A stretch of DNA of 7,022 nucleotides from assembly GCF_000284415.1 (NCBI RefSeq), contig NC_017059.1, forward strand, positions 743,361-750,382, read 5' to 3'. Below, piece by piece: positions 1 through 6,905 of this stretch. Every line of letters begins with the position of its first letter. Position 1 is the stretch's first letter. This DNA comes from Pararhodospirillum photometricum DSM 122 (GTDB lineage: Bacteria; Pseudomonadota; Alphaproteobacteria; Rhodospirillales; Rhodospirillaceae). Both the position numbers and the translations under genes were made by a program. The notes beneath the pieces are model-generated. The model saw only the letters and a program-made list of their open reading frames with translations, was not told where the DNA came from and did not search any database.

Positions 1-883
1 GGCGCGCGAGGGCATTGTCTACCTGCGCGCCGAGTACACCTATATCCGCCCCTGGCTCGATGAAATCCTACGCGCCCGGCGCGAGGCGTCGCTGCTGGGC
101 ACCGATATCCTGGGGGTGGCCGGCTTTAATTTCGATATTCGGATCCGGATGGGGGCGGGGGCCTACATCTGCGGCGAGGAAACGGCGCTGATCGACTCGC
201 TGGAGGGGTTGCGCGGCGAGCCCCGCAACCGCCCGCCGTATCCGGTGGAATCGGGCTTCAACGGCCAGCCGACGGTGGTCAACAACGTCGAAACCCTGGC
301 CTCGATCAGCACCATCCTTGATCGCGGCGCCTCGTGGTTCACCAGCTTGGGCACCGAGCGCTCCAAGGGCTTCAAGCTGTTCAGCGTGTCCGGCGATTGC
401 GCGCGCCCGGGCGTGTACGAGTTGCCTTGGGGCCTGTCGGTGCAAGAACTGCTGACCCTGGTGGGCGGCGAGGGCGCCAAGGCGGTGCAGGTCGGCGGCT
501 ACTCGGGAGCCTTGGTGCCGCCCTCCGAGTACGGGCGGCGCCTCGCCTACGAGGACCTGGGCCTAGGCGGCTCGGTGATCGTCTACGGCCAGCACCGCGA
601 CCTTCTGGAGGTGGTCGAGAATTACCTGGAGTTCTTCATCGAGGAATCGTGCGGCCAGTGCACGCCGTGCCGCGAAGGCAACATCAAGCTGCTGGAGGGC
701 GTTCGGGTTCTGTTGAAGGGGCGCTGCTCCTCGCGGCAGTTGAACGAGCTGATCGATTTGGGCCGAACCATTCAGTTGGCCTCGAAGTGCGGCCTGGGCC
801 AGTCGAGCCCCAAGGCCTTGCTGGCGATCGCCGAGCACTTCCGCGACGAGATCATGTCCCGCCCGATCGAGGCCGTCCATTGA
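1..883 (+). CDS. NuoF/HoxF-type NAD(P)H-binding flavoprotein subunit of the hydrogenase (3' part, 5' end outside window)
   Basis: This is the C-terminal 293 residues of a NuoF/HoxF/HndC/HydB-family subunit, which carries FMN, the NAD(H) site and a [4Fe-4S] cluster and passes electrons between NAD(P)H and the hydrogenase. The frame is open from base 2, so the gene begins upstream; a GTG at 116 is internal, because conserved sequence (YLRAEYTYIRPWLDEI) precedes it. Visible motifs are GAGAYICGEETAL at about 152-190, the nucleotide-binding segment, then PTVVNNVETL near 270-300. The cluster motif ESCGQCTPCREG has cysteines at 650, 659 and 668, and the fourth cysteine lies in SKCGLGQ at 788. The phrases VSGDCARPGVYE and RDLLEVVENYLEFF recall HoxF. 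The protein ends about 30 residues after the last cysteine, so it lacks the C-terminal ferredoxin domain found in HydB and HndC of many bifurcating hydrogenases. It lies 47 bases upstream of hydA. The family is certain; the precise subunit name is not, so no symbol is given. Confidence 0.93.
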   Translation, partial: AREGIVYLRAEYTYIRPWLDEILRARREASLLGTDILGVAGFNFDIRIRMGAGAYICGEETALIDSLEGLRGEPRNRPPYPVESGFNGQPTVVNNVETLASISTILDRGASWFTSLGTERSKGFKLFSVSGDCARPGVYELPWGLSVQELLTLVGGEGAKAVQVGGYSGALVPPSEYGRRLAYEDLGLGGSVIVYGQHRDLLEVVENYLEFFIEESCGQCTPCREGNIKLLEGVRVLLKGRCSSRQLNELIDLGRTIQLASKCGLGQSSPKALLAIAEHFRDEIMSRPIEAVH

Positions 884-930
884 GCGCGTCCGAGCCCCCG
901 TGTTGCACGAGTCCAGGGAACCCTTCTGCC

Positions 931-2793
931 ATGTCCACCCCTGCTGTCAGCGTTGAAACCGCGCTTGTCCCCGTGACCATTGATGGCCTCGAGGTCGAGG
1001 TGCCGGCCGGTACCACCATTTTGGCGGCGGCGCGCCGCCTTGGCCTGCGCATTCCCAGCCTGTGCGCTCATCCCGACCTGCGCGCCGCCGGCGTGTGCCG
1101 GGTGTGCATGGTCGAGGTCAAGGGACAGCGCACCTTGCAACCCGCCTGCACCTTCCCGATCGAGCGACCAATCGAGATCACCACCAGCAGCCCGGCGATC
1201 CGCAAGGCCCGGCGCCATGTCATCGACCTGCTGCTGGCCAATCATTATGGCGACTGCAACACCTGCAAGCGCAACAATAATTGCGAATTGCAGGCGTTGG
1301 CCCACGAATACGGGGTCGATTCCTTCCGGTTTGGCACGCCCAGCGCCCCCAAACACGCCATTGACCGCTCCAGCCCCTCCATCGTGCGCGACATGAACAA
1401 GTGCGTGCTGTGCCGGCGCTGTGTGCGCACCTGCCTGGAAAACCAGGACGTGGCCTGCCTCGCCATTCAAGACCGGGGCGCCAAGTCCAAGGTCACGACC
1501 TTCGGCGACAAGCCGCTGGGCGCTGTGGCCTGCATCAACTGCGGCCAGTGCCTCAACCGCTGCCCGACCGGCGCCCTGACCGAGGTGGACCAGACCGACG
1601 ACCTGTGGAGCGTGCTCGACGATCCGACCAAGCACGTGGTGATCCAGACCGCCCCGGCGCCGCGCGCCGCCATTGGCGAGGGCTTCGGCCTGGAGCCGGG
1701 CACGCCGATGACCTTCCAGATGAACACGGCAATCAAGCGCCTGGGCTTCGATGCGGTGTTCGACACCAACTTCTCGGCCGACCTGACCATTTTGGAAGAA
1801 GGCACCGAGTTGTTGCTGCGCTTGCATCAGGCTCTGACCGGCAAGGATCCGGCCCCGGCCCTGCCCCAGTTGACCAGTTGCTCGCCGGGCTGGATCAAGT
1901 ACATCGAGCACTTTTATCCCGACCAGTTGCCGCTATTGTCCTCGGCCAAAAGCCCGCAGCAGATGTTCGGCGCAGTGATCAAGACCTACTACGCCAAACT
2001 CAAGGGCATTGACCCGCGCGATATCGTGTCCGTCGCCCTCATGCCCTGCGTGGCCAAGAAGTTCGAGTGCAGCCGGCCGGAAATGAACGATAGCGGCTTT
2101 CGCGACGTGGATTATGCCGTGACCACGCGGGAGCTGACCAAGATGATCCGCGAGGCCGGCCTCAATCTGCCCCAGCTTCCCAAGAGCGACTTCGATGATC
2201 CCTTCGAGACGCCCAGCGGCTCCGGGGTGATCTTTGCCGCCACCGGGGGCGTCATGGAAGCGGCCTTGCGCACGGTCATCGAGATCGTGACCGGCAAAAA
2301 GGTCGAGGACTTCTACGACCATGCCGACATCGTGCCGGTGCGCGGCTTCGAGGGCGTGCGGCTCGTTGAGATCCCCATCCCCGAGGTCGGGCCGGTCCCC
2401 GATCTGCTGCAACGCCACTTCTCGGACTTCGAGTGGCTCAAGGGGGCGACTTTGCGGGTTGGCGTCGCTCACGGTACCGGCAACGCCCGCAAGGTGCTCG
2501 ACGACATCAAGGCCGGCGGGCCGTTCAGCACGTGTCACTTTATCGAGTTGATGGCGTGCTCGGGCGGCTGCCTGGGCGGCGGCGGCCAGCCCATTCCCAC
2601 CAGCCCGGAGATCCGCGCCAAGCGGGCCCAGGCCATTTATGGCGAGGATGCCAGCTACGTGGTGCGCAAGTCCCACGAAAACCCGCAGGTTCTCAAGATT
2701 TACAACGAGTTCCTGGAGGATGGCCCCTGTGGGCACAAGTCGCATGACTTGTTGCACACCAGCTATACGCCGCGCGGGAAGTTTATTTCCTGA
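931..2793 (+). CDS. hydA: [FeFe]-hydrogenase catalytic subunit HydA, NAD(P)-linked multimeric type
   Basis: The 620-residue product interconverts protons plus electrons with H2 in the cytoplasm. The N-terminus is a [2Fe-2S] ferredoxin domain with cysteines 45, 56, 59 and 73. It is followed by the His-ligated [4Fe-4S] site (H105, C109, C112, C118). A two-cluster ferredoxin domain comes next, with C158/C161/C164/C168 and C201/C204/C207/C211. The H-cluster domain holds motif L1 as TSCSPGW (C317, with S318 in place of the usual second Cys), L2 as MPCVAKKFE (C373, K376) and L3 as ELMACSGGCLGGGGQP (C543, C547). The C-terminal segment with SHENP and HDLLHTSY, which is a separate small subunit in periplasmic enzymes, is fused here. 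The domain order matches HndD and the HydA of trimeric hydrogenases. The ATG at 931 is chosen because the ferredoxin fold begins about 12 residues later and AGGGAA lies at 915-920; the frame is open further upstream only as an antiparallel-looking, Arg-rich shadow of the preceding gene. No signal peptide or membrane segment is seen. Confidence 0.97.
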   Translation: MSTPAVSVETALVPVTIDGLEVEVPAGTTILAAARRLGLRIPSLCAHPDLRAAGVCRVCMVEVKGQRTLQPACTFPIERPIEITTSSPAIRKARRHVIDLLLANHYGDCNTCKRNNNCELQALAHEYGVDSFRFGTPSAPKHAIDRSSPSIVRDMNKCVLCRRCVRTCLENQDVACLAIQDRGAKSKVTTFGDKPLGAVACINCGQCLNRCPTGALTEVDQTDDLWSVLDDPTKHVVIQTAPAPRAAIGEGFGLEPGTPMTFQMNTAIKRLGFDAVFDTNFSADLTILEEGTELLLRLHQALTGKDPAPALPQLTSCSPGWIKYIEHFYPDQLPLLSSAKSPQQMFGAVIKTYYAKLKGIDPRDIVSVALMPCVAKKFECSRPEMNDSGFRDVDYAVTTRELTKMIREAGLNLPQLPKSDFDDPFETPSGSGVIFAATGGVMEAALRTVIEIVTGKKVEDFYDHADIVPVRGFEGVRLVEIPIPEVGPVPDLLQRHFSDFEWLKGATLRVGVAHGTGNARKVLDDIKAGGPFSTCHFIELMACSGGCLGGGGQPIPTSPEIRAKRAQAIYGEDASYVVRKSHENPQVLKIYNEFLEDGPCGHKSHDLLHTSYTPRGKFIS

Positions 2794-2811
2794 GTGAGGG
2801 AAGAAAAAAGG

Positions 2812-2835
2812 CTGGGGAGGCGAGGGCCTCCCCAG
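2812..2835. repeat. GC-rich inverted repeat, copy 1 (possible attenuator or terminator)
   Basis: CTGGGGAGGC and GCCTCCCCAG form a perfect 10-bp stem around a 4-base loop, 19 bases after the hydA stop codon. An A-rich run (2801-2810) precedes the stem and a T-rich tract (2844-2851) follows it at a distance of 8 bases, so these flanks can partly extend the pairing. This could end or weaken transcription between hydA and hydG. The gap between stem and T tract makes it an imperfect intrinsic terminator. The same core and the following ACCCC recur at 6930-6952, which argues for a dispersed repeat family rather than a gene-specific terminator. Confidence 0.8.
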
Positions 2836-2860
2836 ACCCCACCTTCTTTTTGATGGTTAC

Positions 2861-2867
2861 AAAGGGG
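2861..2867 (+). promoter_or_regulatory. Ribosome binding site that decides the hydG start
   Basis: AAAGGGG lies 6 bases before the ATG at 2874, good Shine-Dalgarno spacing. Two in-frame alternatives upstream, TTG at 2850 and ATG at 2853, would add seven or eight residues but follow a T-rich tract with no purine-rich site. The ATG at 2874 is therefore preferred. Confidence 0.7.
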
Positions 2868-2873
2868 CGTTTT

Positions 2874-4277
2874 ATGACCATCGTGCAGTCGTCCGCCGGC
2901 TTTGATCTCCATGAGGCTCCGCTGTGGGAGTATCTGGCCACCACGTCCGAGCCTGACTCACACCACGTGCGGGCTCTTCTCGACAAGGCGCGGGATCTGG
3001 GGGGGCTGGATCTTGAGGATCTGGTGCCTCTGATGGCCGTGGAAGACCCGGAGCTGCTGGCCGAGCTGTTCGCCACCGCCCGCTTCGTCAAGGAAAGCAT
3101 TTATGGCCGGCGGCTGGTGCTGTTCGCCCCGCTTTATGTCTCCAACCGCTGTTCCAACGAGTGCAGCTACTGCGCCTTTCGCGCCCGCAACCAAGAGGTC
3201 GTGCGCCGCGCCCTGAGCCAAGAGGAGATTGCCGAGGAAACCCGCATCCTGATCCGCGATGGCCATAAGCGGGTGTTGCTGGTGGCCGGCGAATCGCACG
3301 CGCGCGACAGCCTCGACTATATCTTGGAATCCATTGCCACGGTGTACGGCGTTAAGGAAGGCCCGGGCGAAATCCGCCGCGTCAACGTCAACATCGCACC
3401 GCTGACCACCGAGGACTTCCGCCGCCTCAAGGGAGCCGGCATCGGCACCTATCAGATTTTCCAAGAAACCTATCACCACGACACCTACGCCCAGGTTCAT
3501 CTGGGCGGGCGCAAGACGGACTACCGCTGGCGGGTGCAAGCCATTGACCGCGCCATGACCGCCGGCCTTGACGATTGCGGCCTGGGGGTTTTGTTCGGTC
3601 TGGCCGATTGGCGCTTCGAGCTGCTGGCCCTGATGACCCACATCCGCCACCTGGAAACAACTTTCGGCGTCGGTCCTCACACCATCAGCGTGCCGCGCCT
3701 GGAGCCGGCGACCGGCGCCCCCTTGGCCCAGCAGCCCCCGGCCCCGGTCGATGACCGCAGTTTCTTAAAGATCGTCGCGCTGCTGCGGCTGGCCGTTCCC
3801 TATACCGGCCTCATCATGTCCACCCGCGAAACAGCGGCCCTGCGCCGCGAGACCCTGGCGCTTGGCGTGTCGCAGATTTCGGCGGGCAGCCGCACCAACC
3901 CCGGGGGCTACACCGCCGACCGGCGCGACGACATGAGCCAGTTCTCGCTCGGCGACCACCGCTCCTTGGACGAAGTGATCCAGGACATCACCCGCCTTGG
4001 CTATGTGCCGTCGTTTTGCACCGGCTGTTACCGCCTGGGCCGCACCGGCGCCGATTTCATGGACTTGGCTCGCCCCGGCGACATCAAGGACCACTGCGAC
4101 CCCAACGCCGCCTCGACGTTTCAGGAATACCTGATGGACTACGCCACCCCGGCCACCCGGGCCCAGGGCGAACAGGCTTTGGACGGCTTTATCGCCGGCA
4201 TGGGCGACAGCGCCGCCCGCTACGCCCGCACCATGGTCGCCAAGGTTCGGCAAGGCCGCCGCGATGTCTATCGCTAA
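2874..4277 (+). CDS. hydG: [FeFe]-hydrogenase maturase HydG (radical-SAM tyrosine lyase)
   Basis: HydG cleaves tyrosine by radical SAM chemistry to p-cresol and a fragment that yields CO and cyanide, delivered as an Fe(CO)2(CN) synthon for the H-cluster. The 467-residue length is typical of the family. The radical-SAM cluster motif CX3CX2C is C93, C97 and C100, in VSNRCSNECSYCAFRARN. The C-terminal auxiliary cluster motif CX2CX22C, which separates HydG from its relative ThiH, is present exactly as C382, C385 and C408 (CTGCYRLGRTGADFMDLA around the first two). Other family-typical text includes APLYVSN, YQIFQETYHHDTYAQVH and SAGSRTNPGGY. The gene begins 80 bases after hydA, beyond a hairpin, and its last 14 bases overlap the start of the aspartase gene, so translation of the two is probably coupled. 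Alternative starts at 2850 and 2853 are less likely. Confidence 0.97.
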   Translation: MTIVQSSAGFDLHEAPLWEYLATTSEPDSHHVRALLDKARDLGGLDLEDLVPLMAVEDPELLAELFATARFVKESIYGRRLVLFAPLYVSNRCSNECSYCAFRARNQEVVRRALSQEEIAEETRILIRDGHKRVLLVAGESHARDSLDYILESIATVYGVKEGPGEIRRVNVNIAPLTTEDFRRLKGAGIGTYQIFQETYHHDTYAQVHLGGRKTDYRWRVQAIDRAMTAGLDDCGLGVLFGLADWRFELLALMTHIRHLETTFGVGPHTISVPRLEPATGAPLAQQPPAPVDDRSFLKIVALLRLAVPYTGLIMSTRETAALRRETLALGVSQISAGSRTNPGGYTADRRDDMSQFSLGDHRSLDEVIQDITRLGYVPSFCTGCYRLGRTGADFMDLARPGDIKDHCDPNAASTFQEYLMDYATPATRAQGEQALDGFIAGMGDSAARYARTMVAKVRQGRRDVYR

Positions 4278-5679
4278 CCGCCGCGAAACCGACGCCCTGG
4301 GCGAGCGCGTGCTGCCCGCCGACGTCTTGTGGGGCGTGCATACCCTGCGGGCCCAGGAGAACTTCCCCCTCAGCGGCCGCCCGGTCGCCCCGGGACTGGT
4401 GCGCGCCTATGGTCTGGTCAAACAGGCCTGCCTCCAGACCCAGCGCGATCTCGGGGCCTGGGATGGACGCGAGGCCGAGGCCGAGGCCGTGCTCCAGGCG
4501 GCCCGCGAGATGGCGGCCGGTGCCTTGACCGCGCATATTGTTGTCGATGCCCTGCAAGGCGGGGCCGGCACCAGCCTCAACATGAACGTCAACGAGGTCC
4601 TGACCAACCGCGCCTTGCAGATTCTGGGCGACGCCCCCGGTCCCTCCTCTCGCCTGTCGCCGCTCGATGACGTCAACCGCTGGCAATCGACCAACGACAC
4701 CTATCCCACCGCCCTGCGCCTCGCCGCCATCGAGGGGATCAAGCGCCTGGAGGACCGGCTGGTTTTCTTGCAAGAGAGCTTCCAACGCCAGGAACAGCGC
4801 TTGGCCTCGGTGGTCAAGGTCGGCCGCACCCAATTGCAAGATGCGGTGCTCATCACCCTCGGCCGCGAGATGGGCGCCTACGCCGAGGCCCTGGCCCGCG
4901 ACCGCTGGCGTCTTTATAAATGTGTCGAGCGCCTGCGCGTCGTCCCCCTGGGCGGCACCGCCATCGGCACCGGCACCGGCGCGCCCCGGGCCTACATCTT
5001 CCAGGTCGTGGACACCTTGCGCCGCCTCTCGGGCGTCGGGGTGGCCCGGGCCGAAAATCTGGTGGACGCCACCCAGAACGCCGACGTGTTCGTGGAAGTC
5101 TCGGGCCTCGTCAAAACCGGCGCCGCCACCTTGCTCAAGATCGCCGGCGACCTGCGGCTGCTGGCCTCGGGCCCGGCCGCTGGCCTGGGCGAGCTGCGCC
5201 TACCGCCGCGCCAAGCCGGCTCCAGCATGATGCCCGGCAAGGTCAACCCGGTGATTCCCGAGGCGGTGACTCAGGCCGCCCTCAGGGTCATGGCCCACGA
5301 TCAGGCGATCACCACCGCCGCCGGCCTCGGCTCGCTGGAACTCAACCCCTTCCTGCCCCTGATCGCCGATAGCCTACTCGACAGCCTCGCCTTGCTGGCC
5401 AACGCCTGCGACATCCTGGCCCGCCACTGCGTCGAGGGCCTGGAGGCCGACCCGGCGCGCTGCCGCCAGCACGTGGAAAGCACCACCGCCAGCGTCACCG
5501 CCCTGGTCCCGGTGCTGGGCTACGCCACCGCCCAAGCCCTGGCCGAACGGGCCACGCGCGAAGGCCGCCCGGTGCGCGCCTTGGTCCGCGAGGCCGGCCT
5601 GCTCGACGAAGCCCAGTTCGACGCCTTGCTCTCCCCCGAGGCGGTGTGCCGCCTTGGCACCCCGGACATTCGCCCATGA
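4264..5679 (+). CDS. aspA: Aspartase/fumarase-superfamily lyase, probable aspartate ammonia-lyase, embedded among hydrogenase maturation genes
   Basis: Aspartate ammonia-lyase converts L-aspartate to fumarate and ammonia. The 471-residue length matches the family. Active-site regions are all present: GAGTSLNMNVNEV at 100-112, WQSTNDTYPT at 140-149, GRTQLQDA at 187-194, and the SS-loop signature GSSMMPGKVNP at 319-329. In the last, Ser320 is the expected catalytic base, with Lys326 and Asn328 as substrate contacts by family analogy. Gln190, where fumarases have His, favours aspartase, although some aspartases also have His. The ATG at 4264 lies inside the hydG 3' end and follows AAGG at 4252-4255. 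The gene's own stop overlaps the hydF start as ATGA. Position and overlap suggest a role linked to H-cluster assembly, perhaps local ammonia supply; that role is inference. The substrate cannot be fixed from sequence, and another amino-acid or dicarboxylate lyase is possible. Confidence 0.88.
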   Translation: MSIANRRETDALGERVLPADVLWGVHTLRAQENFPLSGRPVAPGLVRAYGLVKQACLQTQRDLGAWDGREAEAEAVLQAAREMAAGALTAHIVVDALQGGAGTSLNMNVNEVLTNRALQILGDAPGPSSRLSPLDDVNRWQSTNDTYPTALRLAAIEGIKRLEDRLVFLQESFQRQEQRLASVVKVGRTQLQDAVLITLGREMGAYAEALARDRWRLYKCVERLRVVPLGGTAIGTGTGAPRAYIFQVVDTLRRLSGVGVARAENLVDATQNADVFVEVSGLVKTGAATLLKIAGDLRLLASGPAAGLGELRLPPRQAGSSMMPGKVNPVIPEAVTQAALRVMAHDQAITTAAGLGSLELNPFLPLIADSLLDSLALLANACDILARHCVEGLEADPARCRQHVESTTASVTALVPVLGYATAQALAERATREGRPVRALVREAGLLDEAQFDALLSPEAVCRLGTPDIRP

Positions 5680-6905
5680 CCCACGCAAACGCCCCGCGCG
5701 GCCTGCGCCTGCACATCGGCCTGTTTGGTCGCCGTAATGTTGGCAAATCGAGCCTACTCAATGCGTTGACCCGTCAGCAGGTCGCCATCGTCTCGGCCCA
5801 GGCCGGCACCACCACCGATCCGGTGGAAAAGCCCATGGAACTGCTGCCGCTCGGCCCCGTGGTGTTCATCGACACGGCCGGCCTCGACGACGACAGCGCC
5901 CTGGGCGACCAGCGGGTGGCCAAGACCCGGCAAGCCTTCGAGCGCACCGACCTTGCCCTCCTCGTCACCGATGGCGCCTGGGGCCCCTATGAGCAGGGCA
6001 TCGCCGCCGCCATGGCCGAGCGCCAAACCCCGGTGATCGTGGTGCGCAGCAAGGCCGACCTGCCGGCACCCGAGGTCGCCCTGCCGCCCGATCTGCCCGT
6101 TGTCGCCGTCTCGGCCCAGACCGGCGACGGCCTCAACGCCCTGCGCCATGCCCTGGTCGATCACGCCCCAGCCGACGTCATCAGCCAGCCCGACATCCTG
6201 GGCGACCTCGTGGGCCCGGGAAACCTTGCGGTGTTGGTGGTCCCCATCGACAAGGAAGCGCCGAAAGGCCGTCTGATCTTGCCCCAGGTCCAGGCCATTC
6301 GCGATCTGCTCGACAACGATGCCTTCTGTCTGGTGGTCAAGGAGCGCGAGTTGGCCGCCGCCCTCGACCAGTTGAAAAGCCCGCCCAAGCTGGTCGTTAC
6401 CGACTCCCAGGTGTTTCTTAAAGTCGCGGCGGATACCCCGCCCGAGGTGCCGCTGACCAGTTTTTCCATTCTGTTCTCGCGCTTCAAGGGCGACTTGCTG
6501 AGTCAGACCCTGGGCGCCCTGGCCATCGACACCCTACGTCCCGGCGACCGCGTGCTGATTGCCGAGGCCTGCACCCATCATCCGATCGCCGAGGACATTG
6601 GCCGGGTCAAGATCCCGCGCTGGCTGACCCAGTACGTGGGCGGCGCCTTGGAGTTCACCACGGTGGCGGGGCACGAGTATCCCGAGGATCTGTCGCCGTA
6701 TAAGCTCGTGGTTCATTGTGGGGGGTGCACGTTTAACCGTAAGGCGATGTTGAACCGTATTTTGCAGGCGCGTCAGGCTGGCGTTCCGCTGACCAACTAT
6801 GGATTGACGATTGCTTATAGTTTGGGGCTGTTCGAGCGGGCGTTGCGGCCGTTTCCCGGGGTGTATGAGGCCTATCGAGCGCATCGGGGGGAGGGAAGGG
6901 GATGA
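5676..6905 (+). CDS. hydF: [FeFe]-hydrogenase maturation GTPase and scaffold HydF
   Basis: HydF is the GTP-binding scaffold on which the 2Fe subcluster is completed before transfer to apo-HydA. The 409-residue product has an N-terminal G domain: P-loop GRRNVGKS at 18-25, switch I region AGTTTDPV at 43-50, and DTAG at 66-69. The base-recognition motif is SKAD at 125-128, with Ser in place of the usual Asn of NKxD, and SAQTG follows as the G5 element. The C-terminal [4Fe-4S] site has the HydF pattern CxH-x45-HCxxC: C299 and H301, then H347, C348 and C351. The ATG at 5676 is chosen because it forms an ATGA overlap with the aspartase stop and the G domain begins about ten residues later; a GTG at 5646 would add ten residues without support. 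No clear Shine-Dalgarno site is seen, consistent with translational coupling. Codon use changes towards T and G at third positions after about 6700. Confidence 0.97.
   Translation: MTHANAPRGLRLHIGLFGRRNVGKSSLLNALTRQQVAIVSAQAGTTTDPVEKPMELLPLGPVVFIDTAGLDDDSALGDQRVAKTRQAFERTDLALLVTDGAWGPYEQGIAAAMAERQTPVIVVRSKADLPAPEVALPPDLPVVAVSAQTGDGLNALRHALVDHAPADVISQPDILGDLVGPGNLAVLVVPIDKEAPKGRLILPQVQAIRDLLDNDAFCLVVKERELAAALDQLKSPPKLVVTDSQVFLKVAADTPPEVPLTSFSILFSRFKGDLLSQTLGALAIDTLRPGDRVLIAEACTHHPIAEDIGRVKIPRWLTQYVGGALEFTTVAGHEYPEDLSPYKLVVHCGGCTFNRKAMLNRILQARQAGVPLTNYGLTIAYSLGLFERALRPFPGVYEAYRAHRGEGRG

Noticed and set aside
116..883. GTG at 116 as a real start of the flavoprotein gene
   Set aside because: Family-typical sequence continues in frame upstream to the first bases of the window, so the gene is cut by the window edge and does not begin here.
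334..930. Long + strand open frame upstream of and in frame with hydA
   Set aside because: It overlaps the conserved NuoF-like gene in another frame and translates to an Arg-, Gly- and Pro-rich sequence typical of GC-rich shadow frames. The hydA domain begins just after the ATG at 931.
772..1911. 379-codon open frame on the - strand
   Set aside because: It is antisense to the strongly conserved hydA frame, has low-complexity Ala/Gly/His-rich sequence and no recognisable domain. GC-rich genes commonly produce such frames.
1933..2757. 274-codon open frame on the - strand
   Set aside because: It is antisense to the H-cluster domain of hydA and shows no family motif, so it is a composition-driven shadow.
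2794..2873. Possible promoter for hydG in the 80-base spacer
   Set aside because: No convincing -35/-10 pair or sigma-54 site is visible. The spacer is explained by the hairpin, the T-rich tract and the ribosome binding site.
2958..3680. 240-codon open frame on the - strand opposite hydG
   Set aside because: HydG motifs on the + strand are complete, including exact CX3CX2C and CX2CX22C spacing. The antisense frame has no recognisable features.
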